A stretch of 8,950 nucleotides of DNA from positions 1-8,950 of the forward strand of contig JAFAUA010000415.1 of assembly GCA_019243595.1 (NCBI GenBank). The letters run 5' to 3'. Below the pieces are notes generated by a model that was given only the letters and a program-made list of their open reading frames with translations, was not told where the DNA came from and did no database searches. This document shows, piece after piece, positions 1 through 5,982 of this stretch. A program made the position numbers and the translations under genes. This stretch comes from Acidimicrobiia bacterium. GTDB taxonomy: Bacteria > Actinomycetota > Acidimicrobiia > Acidimicrobiales > AC-14. Position 1 is the stretch's first letter. Each line of letters begins with the position of its first letter.

Positions 1-118
1 TGGCGCGCCGGCGCCGAGGGACCGGCGTGTCGGCTCGCCCATCGATCCGCCGCCGGCGCACGTACAGCGCACCAGCCACCGCTCCCCCGACCAAGGCGGC
101 GCTCGTGCGCAGCTTCAC
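1..118 (-). CDS. Small N-terminally membrane-anchored protein, partial (3' end outside window)
   Basis: A minus-strand reading frame begins with GTG at 118 and stays open to the window edge, giving 39 residues. It begins MKLRTSAALVGG, followed by a short Gly/Ala/Val-rich hydrophobic stretch (about residues 6-20) ending in YVRRRR, then a polar, Arg-rich region. This looks like a single N-terminal membrane segment with a basic cytoplasmic flank. The start lies 48 bases after the PlsC stop codon. It is preceded by a TACGGT box with 7 bases between box and GTG, consistent with a leaderless transcript; I see no Shine-Dalgarno sequence. Function is unknown. The short visible length and the overlap with low-complexity GC-rich sequence keep the confidence moderate. 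Confidence 0.45.
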   Translation of the reverse strand, partial: MKLRTSAALVGGAVAGALYVRRRRIDGRADTPVPRRRRA

Positions 119-125
119 AAGCGCG

Positions 126-131
126 ACCGTA
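126..131 (-). promoter_or_regulatory. Candidate -10 box of a leaderless promoter for the gene starting at 118
   Basis: On the minus strand TACGGT fits the actinobacterial -10 pattern TANNNT and ends 7 bases before the GTG at 118. The same hexamer occurs before the TetR gene in this window. No convincing -35 box is present at 16-18 bases. This is inference from spacing only. Confidence 0.35.
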
Positions 132-150
132 GAGGGGACACGTAGGCGCG

Positions 151-164
151 GACCAGTATTGGTC
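151..164. repeat. Short inverted repeat between the PlsC gene and the next gene
   Basis: The 14-base sequence GACCAGTATTGGTC has 5-base arms (GACCA/TGGTC) around a 4-base centre and starts 2 bases beyond the PlsC stop codon on the minus strand. It has no T-tract, so it is a poor terminator. It could be an operator for the small gene at 118, or chance. Confidence 0.25.
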
Positions 165-166
165 GG

Positions 167-904
167 CTACGCGGACGCGCCGACGGGTGTCTCGAGCGGC
201 AGCGTGCCGACCTTCGCCTCGCCGACTTCTTCGACGACTTCGCCGCGCTTGGCGTACTTGTCGACGTACTCCTGACCGGAGAGGGCCCGCAGCTCGAACA
301 TGATCTCGTCGGTGATCTGACGCAGGACGCGCGGGTCGTCGGCCCGGTCCTTGTACTTGTCGAAGTACAGGGGCTTGGAGAACTTGATGCCGATCGGCGA
401 GAAGAAGTTGGGCTTCACCTGGCCGATGGGCTGCGCTTCGCGGGTGCCGACCATCGCCACGGCGATGACCGGGGCACCGCTCTGCAGCGCGAGGCGGGCG
501 ACGCCCGTGTGGCCCTTGTAGAGCTTGCCGTCGGGCGAGCGCGTACCCTCCGGGTAGATCCCGAACAGACCGCCACCCTCGAGGACCTCCATGGCCGAGT
601 CGAGGGCCCGTTGGGACGCCGACCCGCCGCCGCGTCGAATGGGGATCTGACCGACGGCTCGGAAGAACCAGGCGGTCTTGGGGTCGTCGAAGTACTCGGC
701 CTTGGCCACGAACGTGATGCGCCGCCGCAGCACGAGCGGCAGGAAGATCGAGTCGGAGAACGACAGGTGGTTGCTGGCCAGGATGGCAGGCCCCTGCGCG
801 GGGACGCCCTCCTTGCCTTCGGTCCTCACCTTGAACAACAGGCGCAGGACCGGCGTCAGGATCCCTTTGACGATCCAGTACGTCACCCCCGCAACGCTAC
901 TCAT
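167..904 (-). CDS. 1-acyl-sn-glycerol-3-phosphate acyltransferase (PlsC/LPLAT family)
   Basis: A 245-residue acyltransferase of the PlsC family, expected to transfer a fatty acyl chain from acyl-CoA or acyl-ACP to a lysophospholipid at the inner membrane face. The family blocks are in order: catalytic NHLSFSD (His46, Asp51), GQIPIRRGG (85-93, substrate-binding Arg), YPEGTRS (117-123, acceptor phosphate binding) and IAVAMVGT (147-154). The N-terminus (about 8-24) is a hydrophobic anchor. The length is normal for the family. The tail (about 220-245) is acidic and then Pro/Ala-rich and probably disordered. The ATG at 904 has a GGTGGG Shine-Dalgarno-like stretch about 8 bases upstream. It is divergent from a TetR gene with a palindrome between them, so it is the likely target of that repressor. 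It resembles M. tuberculosis Rv2182c by family and neighbourhood; the exact substrate cannot be read from sequence. Confidence 0.92.
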   Translation of the reverse strand: MSSVAGVTYWIVKGILTPVLRLLFKVRTEGKEGVPAQGPAILASNHLSFSDSIFLPLVLRRRITFVAKAEYFDDPKTAWFFRAVGQIPIRRGGGSASQRALDSAMEVLEGGGLFGIYPEGTRSPDGKLYKGHTGVARLALQSGAPVIAVAMVGTREAQPIGQVKPNFFSPIGIKFSKPLYFDKYKDRADDPRVLRQITDEIMFELRALSGQEYVDKYAKRGEVVEEVGEAKVGTLPLETPVGASA

Positions 905-921
905 GAGGTCAACCCACCGTT

Positions 922-939
922 CTTGACCGCTCGGTCAAG
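922..939. promoter_or_regulatory. Probable TetR-family operator (perfect 8+2+8 palindrome)
   Basis: CTTGACCG, CT, CGGTCAAG forms a perfect inverted repeat in the 56-base gap between the divergent PlsC and TetR genes. Its size and symmetry suit a TetR homodimer. It covers the TTGACC -35 box of the TetR promoter on the plus strand and presents the same TTGACC on the minus strand toward PlsC. Bound repressor should therefore block both genes. I found no second copy in the window. Confidence 0.75.
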
Positions 940-952
940 TTCTTCCTACGGT
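923..952 (+). promoter_or_regulatory. Promoter of the TetR gene (TTGACC, 18-base spacer, TACGGT)
   Basis: The -35 TTGACC (923-928) and -10 TACGGT (947-952) are separated by 18 bases. The -10 ends 8 bases before the ATG at 961, so transcription should begin at or next to the start codon and give a leaderless mRNA. The -35 lies inside the palindrome, which implies autoregulation. Confidence 0.65.
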
Positions 953-960
953 TGATCGCG

Positions 961-1551
961 ATGAATCGGAGGCTCACCCAGCGGGGGCGAGAACGCCGTG
1001 AACAGCTGATGGCGTACGCCACCACCCGCTTCGCCGAGAACGGGTACCACCCCACGTCGGTGGCCGAGATCGTGCAGGGCCTGGGCGTGGGCAAGGGCGT
1101 CTTCTACTGGTACTTCGCCTCCAAGGAGGAGCTCTTCCTCGAGATCCTCCGCGACGCCCAGCGGCAGCTGCGCCGGCGCCAGGAGGCTGCGATCGCCGAC
1201 GAGCCCGATCCCGTGCGGCGCATCGAGCTCGGCATCCGGGCGTCGATGGCGTGGTTCGACGGGAATCGGGCCGTCGTCAAGCTGCTGCAGTTCGCGTCGA
1301 CCGAGGAGCGCTTCGCCCCGGTCCTTCGCCGGGGTCAGGACGTGGCCGTCGCCGACACCGCCCGCCACGTCAAGGAGGGCATCGTCGAGGGCCGGATCCG
1401 CGACCTCGACCCGTTCGTGCTCAGCCACGCCGTGCTCGGCGTCACCGGCCATCTGGCACGCGAGTTCGTCCACGAGCGCAGCCAGTCCGTCGAAGACGTG
1501 GCCGAGGTCGCCGTCGCCTTCTGCCTGGAGGGCCTGCTCGGCGCCCAGTGA
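961..1551 (+). CDS. TetR/AcrR-family transcriptional repressor
   Basis: A 196-residue regulator of normal TetR length. The N-terminal helix-turn-helix domain spans about residues 10-57: RREQLMAYATTRFAENGYH leads to TSVAEIVQGLGVGKGVFYWYF, then the usual SKEELFLEIL. The remaining residues (about 65-196) form the helical ligand-binding and dimerisation domain, rich in charged and aliphatic residues. Its ligand is not evident. An in-frame TTG at 952 would add three residues, but it overlaps the predicted -10 box. The ATG at 961 fits a leaderless start and is preferred. It stands alone on the plus strand, divergent from PlsC with a shared palindromic operator, so it probably represses itself and PlsC in response to a lipid or acyl-CoA. 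The ligand class is a guess from context. Confidence 0.9.
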   Translation: MNRRLTQRGRERREQLMAYATTRFAENGYHPTSVAEIVQGLGVGKGVFYWYFASKEELFLEILRDAQRQLRRRQEAAIADEPDPVRRIELGIRASMAWFDGNRAVVKLLQFASTEERFAPVLRRGQDVAVADTARHVKEGIVEGRIRDLDPFVLSHAVLGVTGHLAREFVHERSQSVEDVAEVAVAFCLEGLLGAQ

Positions 1552-1559
1552 CCACAAAT

Positions 1560-1572
1560 CCCCTGACAGGGG
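1560..1572. promoter_or_regulatory. 13-base perfect palindrome overlapping the microprotein promoter -35
   Basis: CCCCTG-A-CAGGGG starts 8 bases after the TetR stop codon. It contains the -35 box (1563-1568) of the promoter for the downstream microprotein. It may be an operator, or a short hairpin ending TetR transcription; there is no T-tract, so a terminator role is doubtful. The half-site ACAGGGG recurs at 1611-1617, where it also serves as the Shine-Dalgarno region. Confidence 0.4.
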
Positions 1573-1591
1573 CCGCGCGTGTGCGTACCCT
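1563..1591 (+). promoter_or_regulatory. Promoter for the 24-residue microprotein (CTGACA, 17-base spacer, TACCCT)
   Basis: CTGACA (1563-1568) matches the -35 consensus at five of six positions. TACCCT (1586-1591) fits TANNNT at exactly 17-base spacing. Transcription would start near 1598 and leave a leader of about 28 bases before the ATG at 1627. Confidence 0.55.
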
Positions 1592-1626
1592 TTAGCGCGG
1601 CGAGAGTGTCACAGGGGGGATCGGGG

Positions 1627-1701
1627 ATGGTGCGAGCGAGAACGCTGTTGGTCGAGGCACTGGTCGTCGTGGCCGTGCTCGCCTACATCGGCGCGCACTG
1701 A
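1627..1701 (+). CDS. 24-residue hydrophobic microprotein
   Basis: The frame starts with ATG and encodes MVRARTLLVEALVVVAVLAYIGAH, shown here as two parts for clarity: a basic head (MVRAR) and a hydrophobic helix of about 16-17 residues (7-23) ending in His. This is the pattern of a tiny single-pass membrane peptide with its N-terminus inside. Three independent signals support translation: a G-run Shine-Dalgarno (1614-1619) 7 bases before the ATG, a well-spaced promoter upstream, and a position between two convergent genes where no other gene is expected. The closest comparison is the class of short membrane regulatory peptides; I recognise no family. It ends 4 bases before the convergent aminotransferase stop. 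It could still be chance. Confidence 0.45.
   Translation: MVRARTLLVEALVVVAVLAYIGAH
1675..1698. terminator. Weak candidate bidirectional hairpin between convergent genes
   Basis: GTGC-T-CGCC pairs with GGCG-C-GCAC around a 6-base loop, giving eight base pairs with one mismatch. On the minus strand it begins 7 bases after the aminotransferase stop; on the plus strand it overlaps the end of the microprotein. No T-tract follows on either side, so intrinsic termination would be inefficient or the hairpin may only stabilise RNA ends. Confidence 0.25.
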
Positions 1702-1705
1702 CGCT

Positions 1706-2878
1706 TTAGAGCTTCGTCAGCGCCTTCCGCAGGTTGCGCACGGCCTGACCGATGCGCAGCTCGTTCTCGATGAGGGCGAAGCGCACGTGGCCTTCGCCGC
1801 CTTGGCCAAACCCGACGCCCGGTGACGCGGCCACCTTGGCCTCCTTGACAAGGAAGGCCGAGAACTCGAGTGACCCCATCTCCTTGTAGGGCTCGGGGAT
1901 CGGCGCCCACACGAACATCGTGCCTTTGGGCTTCTCGATCTCCCAGCCGATGCGCGCCAAACCGTCGCACAGCGCATCGCGCCGGTTCCAGTAGATCTCG
2001 TTGACCTCTTTGGGATAGTCGGACGCCTCGTTGAGGGCGACGATCGCCGCGATCTGGATCGGTTGGAAGGTGCCGTAGTCCAGATAGGACTTCAGCTTGG
2101 TGAGGGCCTGCACGATGTCGGCGCGGCCGACCATGAACCCGACGCGCCAGCCGGCCATCGAGAACGACTTGGTCATCGTGTAAAGCTCGACGGCCACTTC
2201 CTTGGCGCCCGGCACCTGCAGGATCGACGGCGGCACGTAGCCGTCGAATGACGTGTCGGAGTAGGCGAAGTCGTGCACGAGCACGACGTCGTGCTCACGC
2301 GCGAAGTCGACGATCTTCGTCATCCACTCGAGATCGACGCACGCGGTCGTCGGGTTGTGCGGGAACGACAGCACGATCACGCGCGGCCGCGGCCAGGCGT
2401 TCTCCCACGCCTCCATCAGGTTGTCGAAGAAGTTGTGGCCGATGCCGAGCGGCACCTGGCGCACGTCTGCGCCCGCGAACAGGGGCGCGTAGATGTGGAT
2501 CGGGTACGACGGCGTCGGAACGAGCGCGGTGTCGCCGGGACCGAGCAGCACCCACATGAGGTGGGACAGGCCCTCCTTGGCGCCAATCGTCGTCACGATC
2601 TCGGTGTCGGGATCGAGCTCGACGTTGAACTTGCGGTCGTACAGCGACGCCACCGCGGCGCGCAGCTTGGGGATGCCCTTGCTCGACGAGTAGCGATGGT
2701 TGCGCGGGTTGTGCACCGCCTCGGCCAGCTTCTCAACCGCCGCGTCGGGCGACGGGATGTCGGGGTTCCCGAACGCAAGGTCGATCACGTCCTCGCCTGC
2801 TCGCCGCGCCGCCATCTTCAGGGCGTCGATCTCGGCGAGGACATAGGGCGGCAAGCCCGTGATGCGTCGGAACTCCAT
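1706..2878 (-). CDS. PLP-dependent class I/II aminotransferase, AlaC-like
   Basis: A 390-residue fold-type I aminotransferase. It closely follows E. coli AlaC from end to end: the N-terminal [22 protein letters not shown] (37-40), [11 protein letters not shown] (63-73), [11 protein letters not shown] (98-108), PSYPIHIY (123-130) and ASPGVGFG (351-358). Active-site residues are visible: Tyr125, Asn175 in HNPT, Asp203 and Tyr206 in VHDFAY, Lys237 in [12 protein letters not shown] (Schiff base), Arg245 and Arg366 in HVRFALIEN (substrate carboxylate). The expected reaction is transfer of an amino group between glutamate and pyruvate, giving alanine, in the cytoplasm; related actinobacterial enzymes can have other specificities. 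The ATG at 2878 gives an N-terminus matching AlaC. It lies 26 bases after the oxidoreductase stop, so the two are probably cotranscribed. A TAACCT box 6 bases before the ATG could be an extra leaderless promoter. Confidence 0.9.
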   Translation of the reverse strand: MEFRRITGLPPYVLAEIDALKMAARRAGEDVIDLAFGNPDIPSPDAAVEKLAEAVHNPRNHRYSSSKGIPKLRAAVASLYDRKFNVELDPDTEIVTTIGAKEGLSHLMWVLLGPGDTALVPTPSYPIHIYAPLFAGADVRQVPLGIGHNFFDNLMEAWENAWPRPRVIVLSFPHNPTTACVDLEWMTKIVDFAREHDVVLVHDFAYSDTSFDGYVPPSILQVPGAKEVAVELYTMTKSFSMAGWRVGFMVGRADIVQALTKLKSYLDYGTFQPIQIAAIVALNEASDYPKEVNEIYWNRRDALCDGLARIGWEIEKPKGTMFVWAPIPEPYKEMGSLEFSAFLVKEAKVAASPGVGFGQGGEGHVRFALIENELRIGQAVRNLRKALTKL

Positions 2879-2884
2879 CCGTCA

Positions 2885-2890
2885 AGGTTA
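2885..2890 (-). promoter_or_regulatory. Possible -10 box just before the aminotransferase
   Basis: TAACCT on the minus strand fits TANNNT and ends 6 bases before the ATG at 2878, slightly short for leaderless initiation. There is no recognisable -35 and no strong Shine-Dalgarno sequence. The gene may instead be read from the upstream oxidoreductase. Confidence 0.2.
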
Positions 2891-2904
2891 CCGGCGGGGT
2901 TCGC

Positions 2905-3687
2905 TCACACCCGTGCCTCGGCGATCAGGTCGACGGCCTCCTCGGCAACGCCGACATCGAGCGGCGAGCACACCGCCCACGACGCACCCGCATCTTTGAG
3001 TGCAGAGAAGTGGCGACGGAGATCGTCGACGGTGCCGTGCACCAGCCTCGGTCGCGGGCCGTGGCGTTCGAGCTTCTCCGCCACATGGGCGTCGGTGCGT
3101 CCGATGAGGATCTGGCCGCCCCACGTGACTTCCGTCGCAGGGACCAGCTCGGCGGCTGCGTCTGCGAACTGCTCCGCAGACAAGCCCCAGCCGTTCCAGC
3201 CGTCGGCCTCCTCGCCCGCGATCCGCCGGGCCCGGTCGGAGTCGCCGCCGACCCACGTCGGCACGCCGAGTTCGCGCAGGCGCCGGCAGCAGTCGACCAG
3301 CTGTCGGGCGCGCGCCTCGGCCGGCGGAAACCCCACGCCGTAGGCGACGTTCTCGTCGCGGTTGTACCGGTCGCCGGTGCCGAGGCCGGCGATGAAGCGC
3401 TGCCCGTCGACCATGCGAAACAGGCTGTGCAGCGCGTGCACGAGCACGGCGTCGGGCAATAGGGATACGCGGGCGACGAAGGTCCCCAACGTGACCCGCG
3501 AGGTCTCGGCGGTCAGCGCCCCGAGCAACGTCAGGGAGTGCAGGGCCGGCATCTCGGGCTGGTGCAGCGGCCACAGGTGGTCGAACACGAAGACGCCATC
3601 GAGGCCGACGGCTTCGGCTCGGCGGGCGACCGCGATCGCCGGCTCGGGGTCTTCGCGGAACTGCGGAAGCGTGACGCCCAACCTCAC
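2905..3687 (-). CDS. Luciferase-like (LLM class) flavin/F420-dependent oxidoreductase
   Basis: A 260-residue TIM-barrel oxidoreductase of the bacterial luciferase-like superfamily. Visible signatures are the first strand MRLGVTLPQF, helix 1 AIAVARRAEAVGLDGVFVFDHLWP (17-40), the strand TSRVTLGTFV (62-71), GQRFIAGLGTGDRYNRDE (95-112) and the late barrel strand VPTWVGGDSDRARRIA (142-157). At 260 residues it is shorter than the usual 300-350, lacking part of the insertion region. In actinobacteria such proteins usually use F420, but no residue here separates F420 from FMN, and the substrate is unknown. The GTG at 3687 is chosen because translation opens directly with the first barrel strand and a TAGCCT box lies 8 bases upstream. 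It is followed 26 bases later by the aminotransferase, with no obvious metabolic link. Confidence 0.85.
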   Translation of the reverse strand: MRLGVTLPQFREDPEPAIAVARRAEAVGLDGVFVFDHLWPLHQPEMPALHSLTLLGALTAETSRVTLGTFVARVSLLPDAVLVHALHSLFRMVDGQRFIAGLGTGDRYNRDENVAYGVGFPPAEARARQLVDCCRRLRELGVPTWVGGDSDRARRIAGEEADGWNGWGLSAEQFADAAAELVPATEVTWGGQILIGRTDAHVAEKLERHGPRPRLVHGTVDDLRRHFSALKDAGASWAVCSPLDVGVAEEAVDLIAEARV

Positions 3688-3695
3688 ACGAGGCG

Positions 3696-3724
3696 AGGCT
3701 ACGGGTGTGCGGTCAGTCGCTCAG
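3696..3724 (-). promoter_or_regulatory. Candidate leaderless promoter for the oxidoreductase/aminotransferase pair
   Basis: On the minus strand TAGCCT (3696-3701) lies 8 bases before the GTG at 3687. A weak -35, CTGAGC (3719-3724), sits 17 bases upstream and overlaps the stop codon of the 52-residue gene. Only half of the -35 positions match consensus, so the -10 spacing is the main support. Confidence 0.4.
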
Positions 3725-3879
3725 TGGAAGCGGCGGAGATCGACGACCCGGCGGGCGCTCGCACGAACCGGGACCGGCTCCATGCGGCGCAAGGCGTGGC
3801 CCAGCACCACGGCGACGACAAATGACACAGCCGTCCAGAGGGCGAGCCCGGTGAAGATCAGCGTGGGGACGGCAGCCAT
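3721..3879 (-). CDS. 52-residue single-pass membrane protein
   Basis: An ATG at 3879 (minus strand) opens a 52-codon frame ending with TGA at 3721-3723. The product has one strong membrane helix (about residues 7-29: LIFTGLALWTAVSFVVAVVL core) followed by a basic tail with several Arg residues (30-50) ending RRFH. By the positive-inside rule the tail is cytoplasmic. It fills an otherwise unexplained 228-base gap between glucokinase and the oxidoreductase. It lies 36 bases after the glucokinase stop, in the same frame, and may be the last gene of the long minus-strand operon. No Shine-Dalgarno is obvious. I do not recognise the family; the clean hydrophobic/basic division argues that it is a real gene. 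Confidence 0.6.
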   Translation of the reverse strand: MAAVPTLIFTGLALWTAVSFVVAVVLGHALRRMEPVPVRASARRVVDLRRFH

Positions 3880-3915
3880 GCTGACGTCATCGGCACGCTG
3901 TGGGCGGAACTTGAA

Positions 3916-4863
3916 TTAGTTCACGTTCCGTAACTCTCGGGCCACCAGCGCCGCCCCAATGGCACCCGCACGTTCACCGAGCGTGGCGGGGACGATGTCG
4001 ACCGCCGGCCGGTCGGGGCCGGCCAGGACAAGCTCGGGGAACACGGCCCGTGTGCGGTCGAGGAAGAGGTCGGCCGATTCGAGCATCCCGCCACCGATCA
4101 CGATCATGTCGGGGTCGAACACGTCGGCCAGGTTGGCGAGCCCCTGGGCAACCCACCACGCGAAGCGTTCCATCAGCGCCCGGGCCTCGGGATCGCCCTC
4201 GCGCGCCGCGGCAGCCACGTGCTCGCCTCGCACGTCGTGGAAGTCCCCACCGGCGAGCTCGACCACGCGCGTGGCGCGACCGCCCTCACCGGCCTCCCGT
4301 CCGTACCGGCCCAGCGCGCTCCCCGATGCGTACCGCTCCCAGCAGCCGCGGCCCCCGCACGGGCAGGGGATGCCGTTGGGGTCCACCTTGATGTGGCCGA
4401 CCTCGCCGGCAAAGCCGTGGGCGCCCCGATAGAGGCGGCCGTCGAGGACGAGCCCGCCGCCGATGCCTGTCCCGAGCGTGACGACGACGACGTCGTCGCT
4501 GCCTTTCGCGGCGCCGAGCTCTCGCTCCCCCCACGCCGCGCAGGTGGCGTCGTTGTCGACCTGTACGGGGAGCCCCAAGCGCTCCTCCAAGAGCGACTTG
4601 ATGGCGAGTTCGCGAACGCCAGGGAGGTTGGGGCCGATGTGCAGCACGCCATCGCGGTCGACGAGGCCGGCGGCCCCCACACCGACTGCATCGGCCTGAC
4701 TGTCAGCCCGCTGGGCGTCGATGACGTCGACGAAGGCATCGATGAGGGCGTCGGCCCCCTCGGGTGTTGGCACCCGGCTCTCGCCGATGACGTTGCCGGC
4801 CTCGTCGACGGTGACGGCGAGCATCTTGGTGCCGCCGACGTCGACACCGATGGTGCGGGCCAA
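3916..4863 (-). CDS. ROK-family glucokinase
   Basis: A 315-residue sugar kinase of the ROK family, most likely ATP:glucose 6-phosphotransferase in the cytoplasm. Motifs: phosphate-binding DVGGTKMLAV (8-17); catalytic Asp105 in VDNDATCAAWGE; GTGIGGG (131-137); EVGHIKV with Glu154 and zinc-ligand His157; the ROK zinc site CPCGGRGCWE (Cys167, Cys169, Cys174, Glu176); and the C-terminal adenosine region VIGGGM (255-260). These match the actinobacterial glucokinase type. An intact N-terminal kinase start with no helix-turn-helix rules out the ROK repressor subclass. The start is TTG at 4863, preceded by GAGGAA that overlaps the upstream stop codon. It lies 9 bases after the eRF1-like gene and so is probably in its operon. 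ROK sugar specificity is not fixed by these motifs; glucose is the likeliest. Confidence 0.92.
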   Translation of the reverse strand: MARTIGVDVGGTKMLAVTVDEAGNVIGESRVPTPEGADALIDAFVDVIDAQRADSQADAVGVGAAGLVDRDGVLHIGPNLPGVRELAIKSLLEERLGLPVQVDNDATCAAWGERELGAAKGSDDVVVVTLGTGIGGGLVLDGRLYRGAHGFAGEVGHIKVDPNGIPCPCGGRGCWERYASGSALGRYGREAGEGGRATRVVELAGGDFHDVRGEHVAAAAREGDPEARALMERFAWWVAQGLANLADVFDPDMIVIGGGMLESADLFLDRTRAVFPELVLAGPDRPAVDIVPATLGERAGAIGAALVARELRNVN

Positions 4864-4872
4864 CGGCGTTCC

Positions 4873-5982
4873 TCAGTACCGAAGGAGGGCGCCGATGCGC
4901 CCGAGCACGTCGAGGTCGGCGTTGTCACGGCACACCTCGAGGCGGACGGACTGGTGCAGCGCCTCCTGCATCGCCTCCTCGACCACGTCGTCAGCCCGCT
5001 CCATGCGGTTGGCGCACACGGAGCAGGTAGGTCCGCGCGTGGCGAGGAATGCACACGACAGGCACCGCCAACCGGGCGCCTCGAACCCGTCGGAGACCAG
5101 CAGGGTGTCGACCCGGCGTTCGACCAGTGCGCTGAGCACCTCGTCGAGCCCGACGACGGCGCCGTCGCCCATGCCCGCCGCGCTTCGGAGGCGTTCGACG
5201 TCGGCCGCCTCCTCGCGACGCACGACTTCGTCTTCGGCCGCGACAGCGGCCTCGCGCACCTCGTCCTCGCGCGCCGAGACGGGCACGTTCAGGTGGGAGG
5301 CGATGCGCTCGCGCAAGTATGGATGGAACGTGCGCTCGAGGGCGCCGGTGATGTCGTTGGGAGCGCCGACCAGCAGGTGGTCGAACCCGCTCTCCTGGAA
5401 GAGCTCGAAGGCGGCGTCGGCGGTGCGGAGCAGGTGGCGTCGCGTCGCGCTGTCGACGTGGTCTTGGCGCTTGTCTTTGACCATCTCGCCGCCGTCGTCC
5501 TCGTGGCGGGGCAGACGATCGAAACGCTCGCTCCAGTCGACGAGCTGGCCGAGCTGGAATACGAACAGGCGAGCCCGCTGGCGGTCGGCGAGCAGGACGG
5601 CGAAGCGCTGGGCCCGCTCGATCACGGCCTCCAGCTGGCGAACCTGAGGATGCTGGTTGACGACGACGCGGCTGACGACCGGCACCGGGAGATGGAGAGG
5701 TTCCCAAAGATCGTCGGCGACGCTCGAGAAGATCGCCAGCCCTCGCGTGTGCGAGCGGTCGAAGCCGCCCTTGACGTGGTCTTCGATCCGCTTGAGATCC
5801 TTCGACGCACGCTCGCGCATCGGGCGCACGATCCGGTCGAACTCCACCTCGTAGTCGAGGGGCCGGACGTAGCGGCGACCGTCGACGTCGAGATAGCAGG
5901 TCGTGACCGGCCCGGCGCCGTTGAACGACGCAAGGCGGCGGACGACGTCGCCGCTGAGCAGATCGGCGACTGGGGTCTTCAA
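4873..5982 (-). CDS. Bacterial eRF1/Vms1-like protein (baeRF superfamily), GGE variant
   Basis: A 369-residue relative of archaeal/eukaryotic peptide release factor 1. The domain order fits: N-terminal alpha/beta region with TCYLDVDGR (28-36); central region FAVLLADRQRARLFVFQLG (127-145), then HEDDGGEMVKDKRQDHV (160-176) and the helix SATRRHLLRTADAAFELF (178-195); then DHLLVGAPNDITGALERTFHP (201-221). The C-terminal domain has a zinc ribbon (Cys307, Cys310, Cys320, Cys323) and ends GRIGALLRY, close to the C-terminal signature of archaeal aRF1. The loop where GGQ would sit reads GGE (164-166). Release by canonical Gln chemistry is therefore doubtful, and the role may be ribosome rescue, tRNA hydrolysis or ribosome binding without catalysis. 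The start is TTG at 5982, overlapping the upstream stop as TTGA. The frame continues further upstream only as a shadow of the preceding genes. Confidence 0.8.
   Translation of the reverse strand: MKTPVADLLSGDVVRRLASFNGAGPVTTCYLDVDGRRYVRPLDYEVEFDRIVRPMRERASKDLKRIEDHVKGGFDRSHTRGLAIFSSVADDLWEPLHLPVPVVSRVVVNQHPQVRQLEAVIERAQRFAVLLADRQRARLFVFQLGQLVDWSERFDRLPRHEDDGGEMVKDKRQDHVDSATRRHLLRTADAAFELFQESGFDHLLVGAPNDITGALERTFHPYLRERIASHLNVPVSAREDEVREAAVAAEDEVVRREEAADVERLRSAAGMGDGAVVGLDEVLSALVERRVDTLLVSDGFEAPGWRCLSCAFLATRGPTCSVCANRMERADDVVEEAMQEALHQSVRLEVCRDNADLDVLGRIGALLRY

Noticed and set aside
952..960. TTG start adding three residues to the TetR protein
   Set aside because: It overlaps the predicted -10 box, so it would lie upstream of or at the transcript start; ATG at 961 fits the leaderless spacing.
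946..1557. A 203-residue minus-strand open frame opposite the TetR gene
   Set aside because: Shadow of TetR; it would also extend over the divergent promoter and operator.
2273..3343. A 356-residue plus-strand open frame across the aminotransferase and oxidoreductase
   Set aside because: It crosses two confidently assigned opposite-strand genes and their junction, and its Arg/His-rich sequence has no domain.
3362..3919. A 185-residue plus-strand open frame over the gap between oxidoreductase and glucokinase
   Set aside because: Thr/Arg/Ser-rich shadow-type sequence. The minus-strand 52-residue membrane protein explains the gap better.
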